From Synechococcus sp. CC9311 (GTDB taxonomy: Bacteria > Cyanobacteriota > Cyanobacteriia > PCC-6307 > Cyanobiaceae): DNA of 64,000 bases. A model generated the notes under the pieces. That model was not told the DNA's origin and did not search any database. It was given only the letters and a program-made list of their open reading frames with translations. A program made the position numbers and the translations under genes. Numbering within the stretch: position 1 is the first letter of the stretch; every line of letters begins with the position of its first letter. Of this stretch, positions 1 through 7,536 are shown piece after piece. The stretch covers positions 2,418,001 through 2,482,000 of the forward strand of contig NC_008319.1 of assembly GCF_000014585.1 (NCBI RefSeq), given 5' to 3'.

Positions 1-24
1 GTTATTTTACGGCAGGTAAAAAAT

Positions 25-1842
25 ATGAATTGGCGGCAAAGTTTGTTCGGCTTATTAGCAATTTCAGCACTGACCGTGCCTGCTGCTGCTGCACCATTTC
101 AAAACGCCAAGATCAAGAGAATCTTGGACGGGAAGGAAGTCTTTATTAACAAAGCACCCGCTCAAGTAAATCAAACTGCAGGTAATGGTCAGGAACTCAG
201 TACGGGGAAGAGTCGAGCGGAGCTGCTGTTTGATCGCCGTGCCCTGGGATTTCTTGGAAATAACAGTCTGATCAAACTCGGAGAAGAGTGCTTCCGGCTC
301 GACAAAGGCCAGGTTCTCATTAATGGGCCGCAAAACAGTTGCCTGGGAACCAAGGTGCTGGGAATTCGCGGCACAACTTATGTTCTGAGTGCCCTGGATG
401 AAGGTGGGTATCGCCTTTCTGTTTTGAGTGGCGAAGCAATCATCTCCGATCAAGGATTACAAGAAACCGATCAAAACAGCCCAGACATTCTTGAACAGTA
501 CCCCCGTCTCAACCCTGTGATCGGCTTTGGCTCAAGTGCCTGGGGCAGCAATGCCAGTGGGAGCACACTCGGGCAGGCGGCAGGTCTCATCCTTGGGGAA
601 GCCTCTTTCTTCTTACCTCTCCGTCAAAGCGAAGGCAGCAAACTTCTTTATAATTACTCCACAGCAAGCAGCAATTTCGATAGCTCCTGGGGAGCGAGCA
701 CTGAATTCGGATACAAGTGGTTCAACCCAAACAATCGCAGTATCAGCTCACTTCTTGTTGGCTACGACGCCTGGGAAACGTCTCAATGCGTTCATTCCCA
801 GCTCGCCCTCGGAGGGCAATGGCAGAAAAAACGCTGGCAATTTGGTGTCACAGGGGGGATTCCTATTGATGATTGCGAAAACAACCTCGGATTTGCAATC
901 GGTCAAATAGGAGTTCCCATCATCGATCTTGGTGAACAATCTGTTCTTCTCTCTCTATCTCCCTATGTGATGCATGGAATCGGCAACACCTATGGCGGAG
1001 GCAGAATCGGACTCAACGTTCCCGTCGGCGAGAGTGTCAGCCTCTCGGCTTATGGTCAATACGACGAGCTCCTTGACACCGTCATCGGCGGGCAGATCAG
1101 CTATCGCTTCGGCACCAACGGAGGATTCGTTAACGACCCCAACATTCAGCCCACGCGGACTACCCCAATTCCCTGGCAATCAGCTGAATTCAATGAATTC
1201 AAAACAGGTCGTCCAATACAGCTGGCGTTAGGGGGTGATGCGTCCATGGTCAGACCACTCATCACAACAGCGTCTGGCGCTCTGGCCAATGAGCCCTCGG
1301 ATCAGGAATCAGGCATTACCCTCCGATCCGGAGAAGAAGCTGTTTTTGATGCTGATGGAAATCTACTCAGCCGTAATGCAATGTCTCGAGAACAATTTGC
1401 CCAACTCGTGCTCGACAATATGAGCGGGCAAAACCTTTTGCCAGAAAGCCACGTCATCGGCTTGATCTATCAAGAGCTCTATGGCTTGCCGAATCAAGAG
1501 CTATTAGCGATTCTTGGATCAGATTGGCTTGTTGCAGCACGCAAACCTTATCCCCGCCTACGAGGCGCTAATAGCCTCGTCGTACCCGATAACAAGTTAC
1601 CGAAAGAAGAAGAAGAGGCAGAAGAAGAAGAAGAAGAAGACCAGGCTGTGACTACGACCTACGTTTGCCAAGCAACCGCTAACGGCTACTTCCCTGATTT
1701 CGTACCTTTAAGCGAAGCAACACGATTCGTAGTTACAGAACCTAGCGAACCCTCATGCCAAAACTTTCCCGTTGTTGATAGCAATGGCACAGCTATCAGT
1801 ACATCACCGGTAGTGATTTCCACCTCGTCTTCTGAAAGCTAA
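25..1842 (+). CDS. Exported FecR-domain protein with beta-barrel-like C-terminal part
   Basis: 605 aa. The first ~22 residues form a signal peptide (hydrophobic core, then AAAA-P), so the product is exported. Residues ~25-145 resemble a FecR domain: a GKSRAELLF-type stretch, then a turn-rich beta region ending VLGIRGTTYVLS and LSVLSGEAIIS. Residues ~165-365 are rich in alternating hydrophobic/Gly-Ser-Tyr strands (LLVGYDAWE, LALGGQW, GVTGGIPI, ISYRFG), which suggests a beta-barrel or outer-membrane domain. A Glu-rich run lies near residues 528-545, and the C-terminal tail is Ser/Thr-rich with two Cys. The ATG follows an AGGT-containing Shine-Dalgarno-like stretch. FecR domains normally sense or bind at the envelope. 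Fusion to a barrel-like domain suggests a surface protein of unknown role, and I see no adjacent sigma factor. The barrel reading is an inference from composition. Confidence 0.7.
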   Translation: MNWRQSLFGLLAISALTVPAAAAPFQNAKIKRILDGKEVFINKAPAQVNQTAGNGQELSTGKSRAELLFDRRALGFLGNNSLIKLGEECFRLDKGQVLINGPQNSCLGTKVLGIRGTTYVLSALDEGGYRLSVLSGEAIISDQGLQETDQNSPDILEQYPRLNPVIGFGSSAWGSNASGSTLGQAAGLILGEASFFLPLRQSEGSKLLYNYSTASSNFDSSWGASTEFGYKWFNPNNRSISSLLVGYDAWETSQCVHSQLALGGQWQKKRWQFGVTGGIPIDDCENNLGFAIGQIGVPIIDLGEQSVLLSLSPYVMHGIGNTYGGGRIGLNVPVGESVSLSAYGQYDELLDTVIGGQISYRFGTNGGFVNDPNIQPTRTTPIPWQSAEFNEFKTGRPIQLALGGDASMVRPLITTASGALANEPSDQESGITLRSGEEAVFDADGNLLSRNAMSREQFAQLVLDNMSGQNLLPESHVIGLIYQELYGLPNQELLAILGSDWLVAARKPYPRLRGANSLVVPDNKLPKEEEEAEEEEEEDQAVTTTYVCQATANGYFPDFVPLSEATRFVVTEPSEPSCQNFPVVDSNGTAISTSPVVISTSSSES

Positions 1843-1987
1843 TTCCCGTAAACCCCTAGCATGTCAAAGCCTTATGCAACAGAACAGGCAACTTAGAAAA
1901 AAGAGTAATCAGCCCATAAAATCCACTTCATCTATTTAGCGCCACTCGCAAGTATTAATCTTAAGGACAACAAGCATTAGAGACAAA

Positions 1988-2638
1988 TCATTCGCGCAAT
2001 GGCACCGCCGTGGCCCAAGTCTCTAGACCCCATGGTCTCCACTGGAGGATCCATCCCTGCGGCAAATCCACCACCAGGGATTGACTCCCTCTCTGTGAAA
2101 CAACAACAGGTGAACCTGGCAACCAAACGTGGCGCTCCACCTTGGGTTGATTGGGGCACAGCTTGAGTGTTTGAAAAAACGACACTCCTCGCAAGCCCCT
2201 GTCTTGGCCAGAAGCCAATTGAACGCTCCAGAACTGATGTCCCTTCGATTGCACACGAGCGTCAAGCTTAAGCCGACCTTTCGATCCAAATCGATTGCAA
2301 TTGTCTGTGGTTGTGATCCCAGCTCGAAGCTCAAGCGAACCCGGAGGAACAAAACCGGGTTGAGAAAGCGATTGGATTAAGTACCTCTGCTGATCCGGAT
2401 GCTCAGGCAAAAGCTTGTGCAATTCACACCGCACGATCTGCGAGCGAGGGCGTGGGTCATAAGGCAATCCGCCAACCACATTCATGATGGCTTTTCTCTG
2501 TTTGGACTTGGGACAGTCCAACGCAGCTCTCTTTGAAGACTGATCAACATGTCCTTCAGGGCTCTTAGCCGAATCAGCGGGGGCAGCTGATAAAGCCATC
2601 CCGACTATTCCTACGACGAAAGCGCAAGCAAGAAACAT
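1988..2638 (-). CDS. Ecotin-like periplasmic serine-protease inhibitor (probable)
   Basis: 216 aa with an N-terminal signal peptide (MFLACAFVVGIVGMALSAAPADSA). The C-terminal ~140 residues follow the ecotin pattern: LELRAG before a DNCN motif, a Gly-Lys-Arg-Leu segment, a TLKLCP motif, and a final strand ending ILQWRPW that matches the ecotin ...KYRVW end. Ecotin has a disulfide between these two Cys. Here they are 47 residues apart, against 37 in the E. coli protein. Ecotin is a dimeric periplasmic inhibitor of trypsin-fold proteases. Its P1 residue sits three before the second Cys, which here is Leu. The first ~70 residues of the mature part have no ecotin match. The gene is divergent from the exported protein at 2847, and a Crp-like palindrome lies between them. 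The family call rests on motif order read by eye. Confidence 0.55.
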   Translation of the reverse strand: MFLACAFVVGIVGMALSAAPADSAKSPEGHVDQSSKRAALDCPKSKQRKAIMNVVGGLPYDPRPRSQIVRCELHKLLPEHPDQQRYLIQSLSQPGFVPPGSLELRAGITTTDNCNRFGSKGRLKLDARVQSKGHQFWSVQLASGQDRGLRGVSFFQTLKLCPNQPKVERHVWLPGSPVVVSQRGSQSLVVDLPQGWILQWRPWGLETWATAVPLRE

Positions 2639-2715
2639 TTTTTTGCCTAAAGCATAGATTCATTAATCATCATTTGTTAACCAACAAATCCTGTCATAAC
2701 AAGTTTTCCGAACAC

Positions 2716-2731
2716 TGTGATCAACATCACA
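2716..2731. promoter_or_regulatory. Crp-type operator, site 1 (TGTGATCAACATCACA)
   Basis: Perfect TGTGA-N6-TCACA palindrome in the divergent intergenic region. It lies 77 bp upstream of the ecotin-like ATG (minus strand) and 115 bp upstream of the exported-protein ATG at 2847, so it could control either or both. It matches the E. coli CRP and cyanobacterial SyCRP1-type consensus. Confidence 0.75.
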
Positions 2732-2846
2732 GCTTCTCTTGACTGCTGTCATCGACTCCCTCCTCATCGCAGGCAATGCTGAACTCATCAACAGGAAATT
2801 CTTTCAAAATCTTTCCTCTCCAACACATCCTCACCTGCACAAATCC

Positions 2847-3230
2847 ATGAATAAGACACTCACTCTTTCTTTTTCCACCGCCGTAATCATGGCCTCGTTC
2901 CTGGTTGGCAATGAGGCCGTGCTAACAAAAAAAGCTCAAGCCGGTTTATTGAACGCTTTACTCAAACATAATTCTGTCCAAACAGGCCTCAGACCTAATG
3001 TAACTTGCATGGCACTTTTACCACAGTGCGGCTACAAACCAACTAACCAAAAAATTCGACCGGAACGAGTTCGTTATCCACGTCCAACAAACACAACACA
3101 TCCTGGCCATGACATTCCTGGTGGCCCTGTTTTCTGTATCACTTCTCCCTGCCCAAATCAAATCCCACAACCGACCCATGGTTACGGCGGTGGTGTTATT
3201 CCCATTTACCATCACAACACTACTTTTTGA
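2847..3230 (+). CDS. Small exported Pro/His-rich protein
   Basis: 127 aa from the ATG at 2847. An upstream TTG in the same frame (2739) would add 36 residues before the signal peptide and is less likely. Residues 1-32 form a signal peptide (basic MNK, hydrophobic core, cleavage near KAQAG). The mature part has four Cys (two in TCMALLPQCG, two in FCITSPCP) and a Pro-, Asn- and His-rich C-terminus ending in YHHNTTF. No family was recognised. The gene is preceded by Crp-type site 1 and followed by a strong terminator, so it is probably monocistronic. Confidence 0.65.
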   Translation: MNKTLTLSFSTAVIMASFLVGNEAVLTKKAQAGLLNALLKHNSVQTGLRPNVTCMALLPQCGYKPTNQKIRPERVRYPRPTNTTHPGHDIPGGPVFCITSPCPNQIPQPTHGYGGGVIPIYHHNTTF

Positions 3231-3250
3231 TCTCCAGCAAACGCCTCAAC

Positions 3251-3283
3251 AAAAACCCCAGCTCAACGCTGGGGTTTTTCTTT
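3251..3283 (+). terminator. Intrinsic terminator
   Basis: Perfect 12-bp arms AAAAACCCCAGC / GCTGGGGTTTTT with a 5-nt loop (TCAAC), 20 bp after the stop codon of the exported protein at 2847. The T-run lies in the right arm. Confidence 0.9.
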
Positions 3284-3532
3284 GCTCTTGATCCACAGTC
3301 AGAACGCTTCACCCTCTCCTTCACAATCAACAACAAACAGCCCCGTTGCTTCGCTGCAAAGCATCTCAACTAAAAAATCAGCATTCCTTTTACTCCGCAA
3401 TCCTATCCAACGCGATTAACGATTAACCAAAATCCACTTCGTCCATACCCACGACACTTAAAACACCACACGCTCTCTGCTTCTCATCCACTACAACCCA
3501 GCCCCAAACTCCAGTCATACCAGGATTTCCAA
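3284..3532. other. Intergenic region without a recognisable gene
   Basis: About 250 bp between the terminator and the first repeat unit. It is AT-leaning with no ORF of coding character and no RNA gene that I can recognise. Copy 2 of the downstream repeat does not carry this sequence. Confidence 0.6.
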
Positions 3533-3536
3533 ACAC

Positions 3537-3552
3537 TGTGACCAACATCACA
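3537..3552. promoter_or_regulatory. Crp-type operator, site 2 (TGTGACCAACATCACA)
   Basis: Perfect TGTGA-N6-TCACA palindrome 81 bp upstream of the gene B ATG (3634). A GATAGA hexamer at 3575-3580 would place the site centre near -42 from a start site around 3587, the geometry of a class II Crp-activated promoter. The start site itself is inferred. Confidence 0.75.
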
Positions 3553-3633
3553 GCACTACATGAGTGACATCACTGATAGATGATCAACATCTGGGTGATG
3601 GTATTGGGGTCTTCATATTTCAGGGCATCCTCC

Positions 3634-4038
3634 ATGAAACTTCTACTTGGCCTTCTCATCACCGGTCTCTCAATTCCTGCTCTTCCACAATCAGCAAAAG
3701 CTTGTTTCTTGTGCGATCCAGTCGCAGCGACTAAAGCTGCGATTAAAAGACCTCATAGGGTCATTGAATCCGTCGTAGACCCTCTCGCCATAATCCTGAA
3801 TACCGGCAGTGGCCAAATGGGAGGTCGCTCACCATCGCAAGGAGATGATTATGGTCATCAAAGCATTGGCGCGGAAGGAGGATATGAAGGATATGAAGGC
3901 GATGATGATTATGACGACGATGGTCTCATTCTTCCAAAACAAATTACTGGAAGCTACCTTCACAATCCTTCGTATCGCACCACACCTATGTGGCAAAGAG
4001 GCATAGATCAACACGATCCATATTTTGATAACTTTTAA
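3634..4038 (+). CDS. Small exported CxxC protein, array gene B copy 1
   Basis: 134 aa from the ATG at 3634. An in-frame ATG at 3580 would place 18 extra residues before the signal peptide. Signal peptide MKLLLGLLITGLSIPALPQSAKA, then a CFLC motif directly at the mature N-terminus. Residues ~28-70 (AAIKRPHRVIESVVDPLAIIL) could form an amphipathic helix. The middle is acidic and Gly/Tyr/Asp-rich (EGYEGDDDYDDD), followed by QHDPYFDNF at the C-terminus. No family was recognised. Copy 2 at 5868 has the same ends but a different middle. A terminator follows. Confidence 0.7.
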   Translation: MKLLLGLLITGLSIPALPQSAKACFLCDPVAATKAAIKRPHRVIESVVDPLAIILNTGSGQMGGRSPSQGDDYGHQSIGAEGGYEGYEGDDDYDDDGLILPKQITGSYLHNPSYRTTPMWQRGIDQHDPYFDNF

Positions 4039-4118
4039 ACAAATCACATAGACGCGTCATGCATCAATTCATCGAGTAAGGCGCTGATTGCAGAGGAATT
4101 AATGAAAAAAGTATCAAC

Positions 4119-4144
4119 AGCCCTCACTCCTGTGGGGGCTTTTT
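4119..4144 (+). terminator. Intrinsic terminator after gene B copy 1
   Basis: Arms AGCCCTCAC / GTGGGGGCT (one G-U pair), loop TCCT, then a T-run. It separates gene B from gene C, so each has its own promoter region. Confidence 0.85.
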
Positions 4145-4206
4145 GATGGCCGAGGCTCTCAGCTCCCAGATCTGAAAAGCATCCGTACTGCAATGGTTTT
4201 GATGCC

Positions 4207-4222
4207 TGTGAGCAAGATCACA
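4207..4222. promoter_or_regulatory. Crp-type operator, site 3 (TGTGAGCAAGATCACA)
   Basis: Perfect TGTGA-N6-TCACA palindrome, 94 bp upstream of the gene C ATG at 4317. The spacer differs from sites 1, 2 and 4 while the half-sites are the same. Confidence 0.75.
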
Positions 4223-4316
4223 GATCGCTGAGACCCTTGTCATCACAACAAACGTCTAACCGAGAGATCTTGAGTTCATGGCCGACAAGCCACTCCTCAC
4301 TCACAGCCCCAACACC

Positions 4317-4895
4317 ATGACCTCGCTCCGTCTCGCCGCTGCCTCCCTCGCTGCAGGTGCCTCCCTGCTCTCCCTCACCGCTCCTGCCGTTCGCGCCGAC
4401 GTCTATGACTCCTTCGGGAACCTTGGTGGTTGCGACTCCGGTTCCCTCGCCATTCACGATGGTGCCGCAGGCGTTCACGGCCGCCTGCGCGACTGCTCTG
4501 AACATCGCGACTGGGCAGGAAAAGAAGCCGCCCGCAATCGGCAACATGGCACCCAAACCCAACTCCTCAACCTCGGCGGCAACTTGCTCACCGGCCTGAT
4601 TTTCAACAGGCAAAAGCAACAGAAGCCTCAACCCAAGCCAGCGTCCATCAGCCTCAAGGCAGAACTCGCCCTGATGAAGCAACAGCAGCAAATTGAGCTG
4701 CTCAAGCTTCAACTCCAGCAGCAACAGGCCATGCAGTCCGGATACGCCAACCAGGGCGGTCAGCCTTACACGCTGATGCAACGCCAACAGATTCAACAAC
4801 CTGCACTTCACCCCGCCTACAGCCAGCCCTCTGCCGGTATGGCGCCTGCTGCTCAGGCCCCTGCCACCTACGCTCCTGCTCCCTATGCCTTCTGA
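4317..4895 (+). CDS. Exported Gln-rich protein, array gene C copy 1
   Basis: 192 aa from the ATG at 4317, chosen because an ideal signal peptide follows at once (TSLRLAAASLAAGASLLSL...AVRA-D). An in-frame ATG at 4278 would add 13 residues. The mature part has two Cys (GGCDSG, RDCSEH) and a charged segment. Next comes LLNLGGNLLTGLIFN, then a Gln/Leu-rich, probably helical or coiled-coil segment (LALMKQQQQIELLKLQLQQQQ, given here only as an indication of composition). The Pro/Ala/Tyr/Gln-rich tail ends APYAF. No family was recognised. Gene D follows after 21 bp, probably in the same operon. The protein is identical to the product at 7537. Confidence 0.72.
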   Translation: MTSLRLAAASLAAGASLLSLTAPAVRADVYDSFGNLGGCDSGSLAIHDGAAGVHGRLRDCSEHRDWAGKEAARNRQHGTQTQLLNLGGNLLTGLIFNRQKQQKPQPKPASISLKAELALMKQQQQIELLKLQLQQQQAMQSGYANQGGQPYTLMQRQQIQQPALHPAYSQPSAGMAPAAQAPATYAPAPYAF

Positions 4896-4916
4896 TACCT
4901 GATCTCACGATTTCCC

Positions 4917-5339
4917 ATGATCCGAAACACTGTCCTCGTCGCCCTCCTTGGCTTGGGAGGTTTCTCCTCCGATCTTTTCCTTCGATCGAGTTCTGCGCAG
5001 GCCTTCGCCCAGGCCCCTGCGATAACGCCCGCACCAGCCAGCGATCCACTGGCGGTCAAACGTGGTTTCAACCTCGCAAGGGGCACCGCCATTCGACTCA
5101 ACGGTGGACTCAATCAATACCGACCCGCACGCTGCATGTTTGACAGCTCAATCAACAACCGCTGCCTGGCTCAAAAGGATGCCTCAGGCATGGTTTTTCA
5201 CTTCCCTGGTGGTGCTCCTGGCTGGCAAGAATCAGGCACTCCTCCCACCATCGTCACCATCCTCAAGGTGGCACCAGATGGACGAGCCATTACGCAACAG
5301 ATTTACAACGGCCCTCCAGGAAATGGCCTCCCCCGCTGA
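4917..5339 (+). CDS. Small exported protein, array gene D copy 1
   Basis: 140 aa. The signal peptide covers residues 1-31 (MIRN, hydrophobic core, SSSAQA-FAQA). The mature part has two Cys (ARCMFDSS, NNRCLAQ) and reads as a compact globular domain with GMVFHFPGG, TIVTILKVAPDG and a Gly/Pro/Asn-rich end (YNGPPGNGLPR). No family was recognised. It follows gene C by 21 bp with no terminator between, so co-transcription from site 3 is likely. Copy 2 at 8137 is identical. Confidence 0.7.
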   Translation: MIRNTVLVALLGLGGFSSDLFLRSSSAQAFAQAPAITPAPASDPLAVKRGFNLARGTAIRLNGGLNQYRPARCMFDSSINNRCLAQKDASGMVFHFPGGAPGWQESGTPPTIVTILKVAPDGRAITQQIYNGPPGNGLPR

Positions 5340-5344
5340 TCGGC

Positions 5345-5766
5345 GAGGCTTAAAACTCATCTTTGTCCGCTGTGCACTCAGACTCTGACTGGCCACTGTG
5401 GAATTGGAATAATCACCGCGATTCCCACGCGTTAAACCACAAAGAAACCCTGCTCTCTGGGGTTTCCGCCGCCGCAACCTTCCGCCCATTCCGGGTGAAC
5501 AGCAAGAAACACGAAACGAATCACCTTCTTGATCTTGCCGTCACCAATCGACTGGATCATCTCTACAACCGATTCAGACAGAAAAGAGAACTGAACTGAA
5601 CGTAATTCTAGAAATTGCCATTCATCGAGATGGCTACCTCACCCATCATCCAGTTCGCGAAACGCTTGGCATCAACACAAGCTGCAACGACAGTTTCGGA
5701 ACGACTGCGCCATCGAAGGTTCGATTGATCAACGCTCACATCAATAGGACCAACATCCAGACCAAG
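5345..5766. other. Intergenic region between repeat units
   Basis: About 420 bp without a convincing gene. A hairpin with 7-bp arms (GAAACCC 5444-5450 / GGGTTTC 5460-5466) lies in it but lacks a T-run, so it is a weak terminator candidate for the C-D operon. A 78-codon open frame across it has no signal peptide or family match. Confidence 0.5.
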
Positions 5767-5770
5767 ACAC

Positions 5771-5786
5771 TGTGACCAACATCACA
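5771..5786. promoter_or_regulatory. Crp-type operator, site 4 (TGTGACCAACATCACA)
   Basis: Identical to site 2, with the same 81-bp distance to the gene B copy 2 ATG (5868). Confidence 0.75.
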
Positions 5787-5867
5787 GCACTACATGAGTG
5801 ACATCACTGATAGATGATCAACATCTGGGTGATGGTATTGGGGTCTTCACATTTCAGGGCATCCTCC

Positions 5868-6269
5868 ATGAAACTTTTACTTGGTCTTCTCATCACCGGT
5901 CTCTCAATTCCTGCTCTTCCACAATCAGCAAAAGCTTGTTTCTTGTGCGATCCAGTCGCAGCGACTAAAGCTGCGATTAAAAGACCTCATAGGGTCATTG
6001 AATCCGTCGTAGATCCTCTCGCCATAATCCTGAATACCGGCAGTGGCCAAATGGGAGGTCGCTCACCATCGCAAGGAGATGATTATGGTCATCAAAGCAT
6101 TGGCGCGGAAGGAGGATATGAAGATTTTGATGATGAGCAAGTTGCCCTTCCAAATCCTTGCGGAGTGAGAGGTTGCCCTCAGCCAATTCCAGACAACAGC
6201 ACACCTATTTGGCAACAAGAAATACAACAACAGATAGATCAACACGATCCATATTTTGATAACTTTTAA
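5868..6269 (+). CDS. Small exported CxxC protein, array gene B copy 2
   Basis: 133 aa. Signal peptide, CFLC motif, first ~80 residues and the terminal QHDPYFDNF match copy 1. The middle is replaced: instead of the Gly/Asp/Tyr run it has EDFDDEQVALPNPCGVRGCPQP, which adds two Cys (CGVRGC). This pattern of conserved ends and a variable middle suggests diversification of one segment after duplication. No family was recognised. Confidence 0.7.
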   Translation: MKLLLGLLITGLSIPALPQSAKACFLCDPVAATKAAIKRPHRVIESVVDPLAIILNTGSGQMGGRSPSQGDDYGHQSIGAEGGYEDFDDEQVALPNPCGVRGCPQPIPDNSTPIWQQEIQQQIDQHDPYFDNF

Positions 6270-6349
6270 ACAAATCACATAGACGCGTCATGCATCAATT
6301 CATCGAGTAAGGCGCTGATTGCAGAGGAATTAATGAAAAAGGTATCAAC

Positions 6350-6375
6350 AGCCCTCACTCCTGTGGGGGCTTTTT
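6350..6375 (+). terminator. Intrinsic terminator after gene B copy 2
   Basis: Same hairpin as at 4119 (AGCCCTCAC / GTGGGGGCT, TCCT loop, T-run). Confidence 0.85.
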
Positions 6376-6437
6376 GATGGCCGAGGCTCTCAGCTCCCAG
6401 ATCTGAAAAGCATCCGTACTGCAATGGTTTTGATGCC

Positions 6438-6453
6438 TGTGAGCAAGATCACA
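6438..6453. promoter_or_regulatory. Crp-type operator, site 5 (TGTGAGCAAGATCACA)
   Basis: Identical to site 3, 94 bp upstream of the gene C copy 2 ATG (6548). Confidence 0.75.
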
Positions 6454-6547
6454 GATCGCTGAGACCCTTGTCATCACAACAAACGTCTAACCGAGAGATC
6501 TTGAGTTCATGGCCGACAAGCCACTCCTCACTCACAGCCCCAACACC

Positions 6548-7075
6548 ATGACCTCGCTCCGTCTCGCCGCTGCCTCCCTCGCTGCAGGTGCCTCCCTGCT
6601 CTCCCTCACCGCTCCTGCCGTTCGCGCCGACGTCTATGACTCCTTCGGGAACCTTGGTGGTTGCGACTCCGGTTCCCTCGCCATTCACGATGGTGCCGCA
6701 GGCGTTCACGGCCGCCTGCGCGACTGCTCTGAACATCGCGACTGGGCAGGAAAAGAAGCCGCCCGCAATCGGCAACATGGCACCCAAACCCAACTCCTCA
6801 ACCTCGGCGGCAACTTGCTCACCGGCCTGATTTTCAACAGGCAAAAGCAACAGAAGCCTCAACCCAAGCCAGCATCCATCAGCCTCAAGGCAGAACTCGC
6901 CCTGATGAAGCAACAGCAGCAAATTGAGCTGCTCAAGCTTCAACTCCAGCAGCAACAGGCCATGCAGTCCGGATACGCCAACCAGGGGCAACTAGTCCAT
7001 TACGTCCAACAGGCACCCGCCTACCCCCAGGTCCGTCCGGCCTATCCGCAGCGCGGCTACGCCCCCTACCACTGA
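6548..7075 (+). CDS. Exported Gln-rich protein, array gene C copy 2 (different tail)
   Basis: 175 aa from the ATG at 6548. The first ~146 residues equal copy 1, through the Gln/Leu-rich segment. The C-terminus is then different and shorter: LVHYVQQAPAYPQVRPAYPQ and a Tyr/Pro-rich end (GYAPYH) instead of the Gln/Ala/Pro tail. The switch coincides with the end of the DNA repeat, so this is a recombinant or swapped tail, not a point-mutated one. Gene E follows. Confidence 0.7.
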   Translation: MTSLRLAAASLAAGASLLSLTAPAVRADVYDSFGNLGGCDSGSLAIHDGAAGVHGRLRDCSEHRDWAGKEAARNRQHGTQTQLLNLGGNLLTGLIFNRQKQQKPQPKPASISLKAELALMKQQQQIELLKLQLQQQQAMQSGYANQGQLVHYVQQAPAYPQVRPAYPQRGYAPYH

Positions 7076-7110
7076 CGGTGCGCCCCTCCCAACCCAAGAC
7101 GTCTGACGGA

Positions 7111-7362
7111 ATGCAAACCGTGATCACCAAGCTCTCCACCATCACCCTGGCAGCAGGCCTCCTGACCATCAGCCTCGTACCTGGCGCCCGGGCCCAGACC
7201 TTCCAGGCCACCCTGTCCGATGAAGGACAAGGTATCCAAGCCCGTATTTGCAACAGAGAGCAGTGCACCTCCTTCGGCATGCTGCTACCCAGGATCACCA
7301 CCAAAACCACAACAACCAGCGGCGAAAGGGAAGGTGCATCGATCCATCTGAACCTCAACTGA
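7111..7362 (+). CDS. Small exported protein, array gene E
   Basis: 83 aa from the ATG at 7111. A GTG at 7078 in the same frame would add 11 residues before the signal peptide. The signal peptide is MQTVITKLSTITLAAGLL...GARA-Q. The mature part is only ~55 residues, with a Cys pair (ICNREQC) and a Thr/Lys-rich stretch. It occupies the place that gene D has in the other two units. No family was recognised. A terminator follows. Confidence 0.6.
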   Translation: MQTVITKLSTITLAAGLLTISLVPGARAQTFQATLSDEGQGIQARICNREQCTSFGMLLPRITTKTTTTSGEREGASIHLNLN

Positions 7363-7384
7363 GCACAAGCCATCAGTGCGCTTC

Positions 7385-7410
7385 AGCCCTGGAAATAACA
7401 GGGCTTTTTT
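7385..7410 (+). terminator. Intrinsic terminator after gene E
   Basis: Arms AGCCCTG / CAGGGCT, loop GAAATAA, followed by TTTTT. It ends the C-E unit just before Crp-type site 6. Confidence 0.88.
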
Positions 7411-7426
7411 CATCCCCGTCCCAGCC

Positions 7427-7442
7427 TGTGAGCAAGATCACA
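7427..7442. promoter_or_regulatory. Crp-type operator, site 6 (TGTGAGCAAGATCACA)
   Basis: Identical to sites 3 and 5, 94 bp upstream of the gene C copy 3 ATG (7537). Confidence 0.75.
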
Positions 7443-7536
7443 GATCGCTGAGACCCTTGTCATCACAACAAACGTCTAACCGAGAGATCTTGAGTTCATG
7501 GCCGACAAGCCACTCCTCACTCACAGCCCCAACACC

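Larger units (their letters stand above)
3533..4754. repeat. Long direct repeat, copy 1 (genes B and C)
   Basis: Matches 5767-6985 at an offset of about 2.23 kb. The match covers the Crp-type site, gene B, the terminator, the second Crp-type site and most of gene C. It is nearly identical except for an internal stretch of gene B (about 3890-4005 here). It begins exactly at the ACACTGTGACC flank of the Crp site and ends inside gene C at the CAACCAGGG sequence. Confidence 0.9.
4204..5344. repeat. 1.14-kb direct repeat, copy 1 (genes C and D)
   Basis: Repeated at 7424-8564 with a constant offset of 3220 bp. The encoded proteins, and the incidental reading frames on the opposite strand, are identical in both copies, so nucleotide identity is at or close to 100%. 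It starts just before the Crp-type site (GCCTGTGAG) and ends 5 bp after the gene D stop (CGGC). Confidence 0.92.
5767..6985. repeat. Long direct repeat, copy 2 (genes B and C)
   Basis: Second copy of 3533-4754. Single-base differences are scattered (for example T/C in the gene B leader and G/A in gene C), and a replaced block lies in gene B. Similarity stops inside gene C, after which the reading frame continues into an unrelated tail. Confidence 0.9.

Noticed and set aside
4218-4811. Minus-strand frames opposite gene C and its copies
   Set aside because: They arise from antisense reading of Gln/Leu-rich codons and repeat with each gene copy, so they are shadows.
5443-5466. Hairpin as terminator after gene D copy 1
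   Set aside because: It has 7-bp arms but no T-run, so it was kept only as a remark in the intergenic entry.
5363-5599. 78-codon frame between repeat units
   Set aside because: No signal peptide, no Shine-Dalgarno sequence, no counterpart in the other repeat units.
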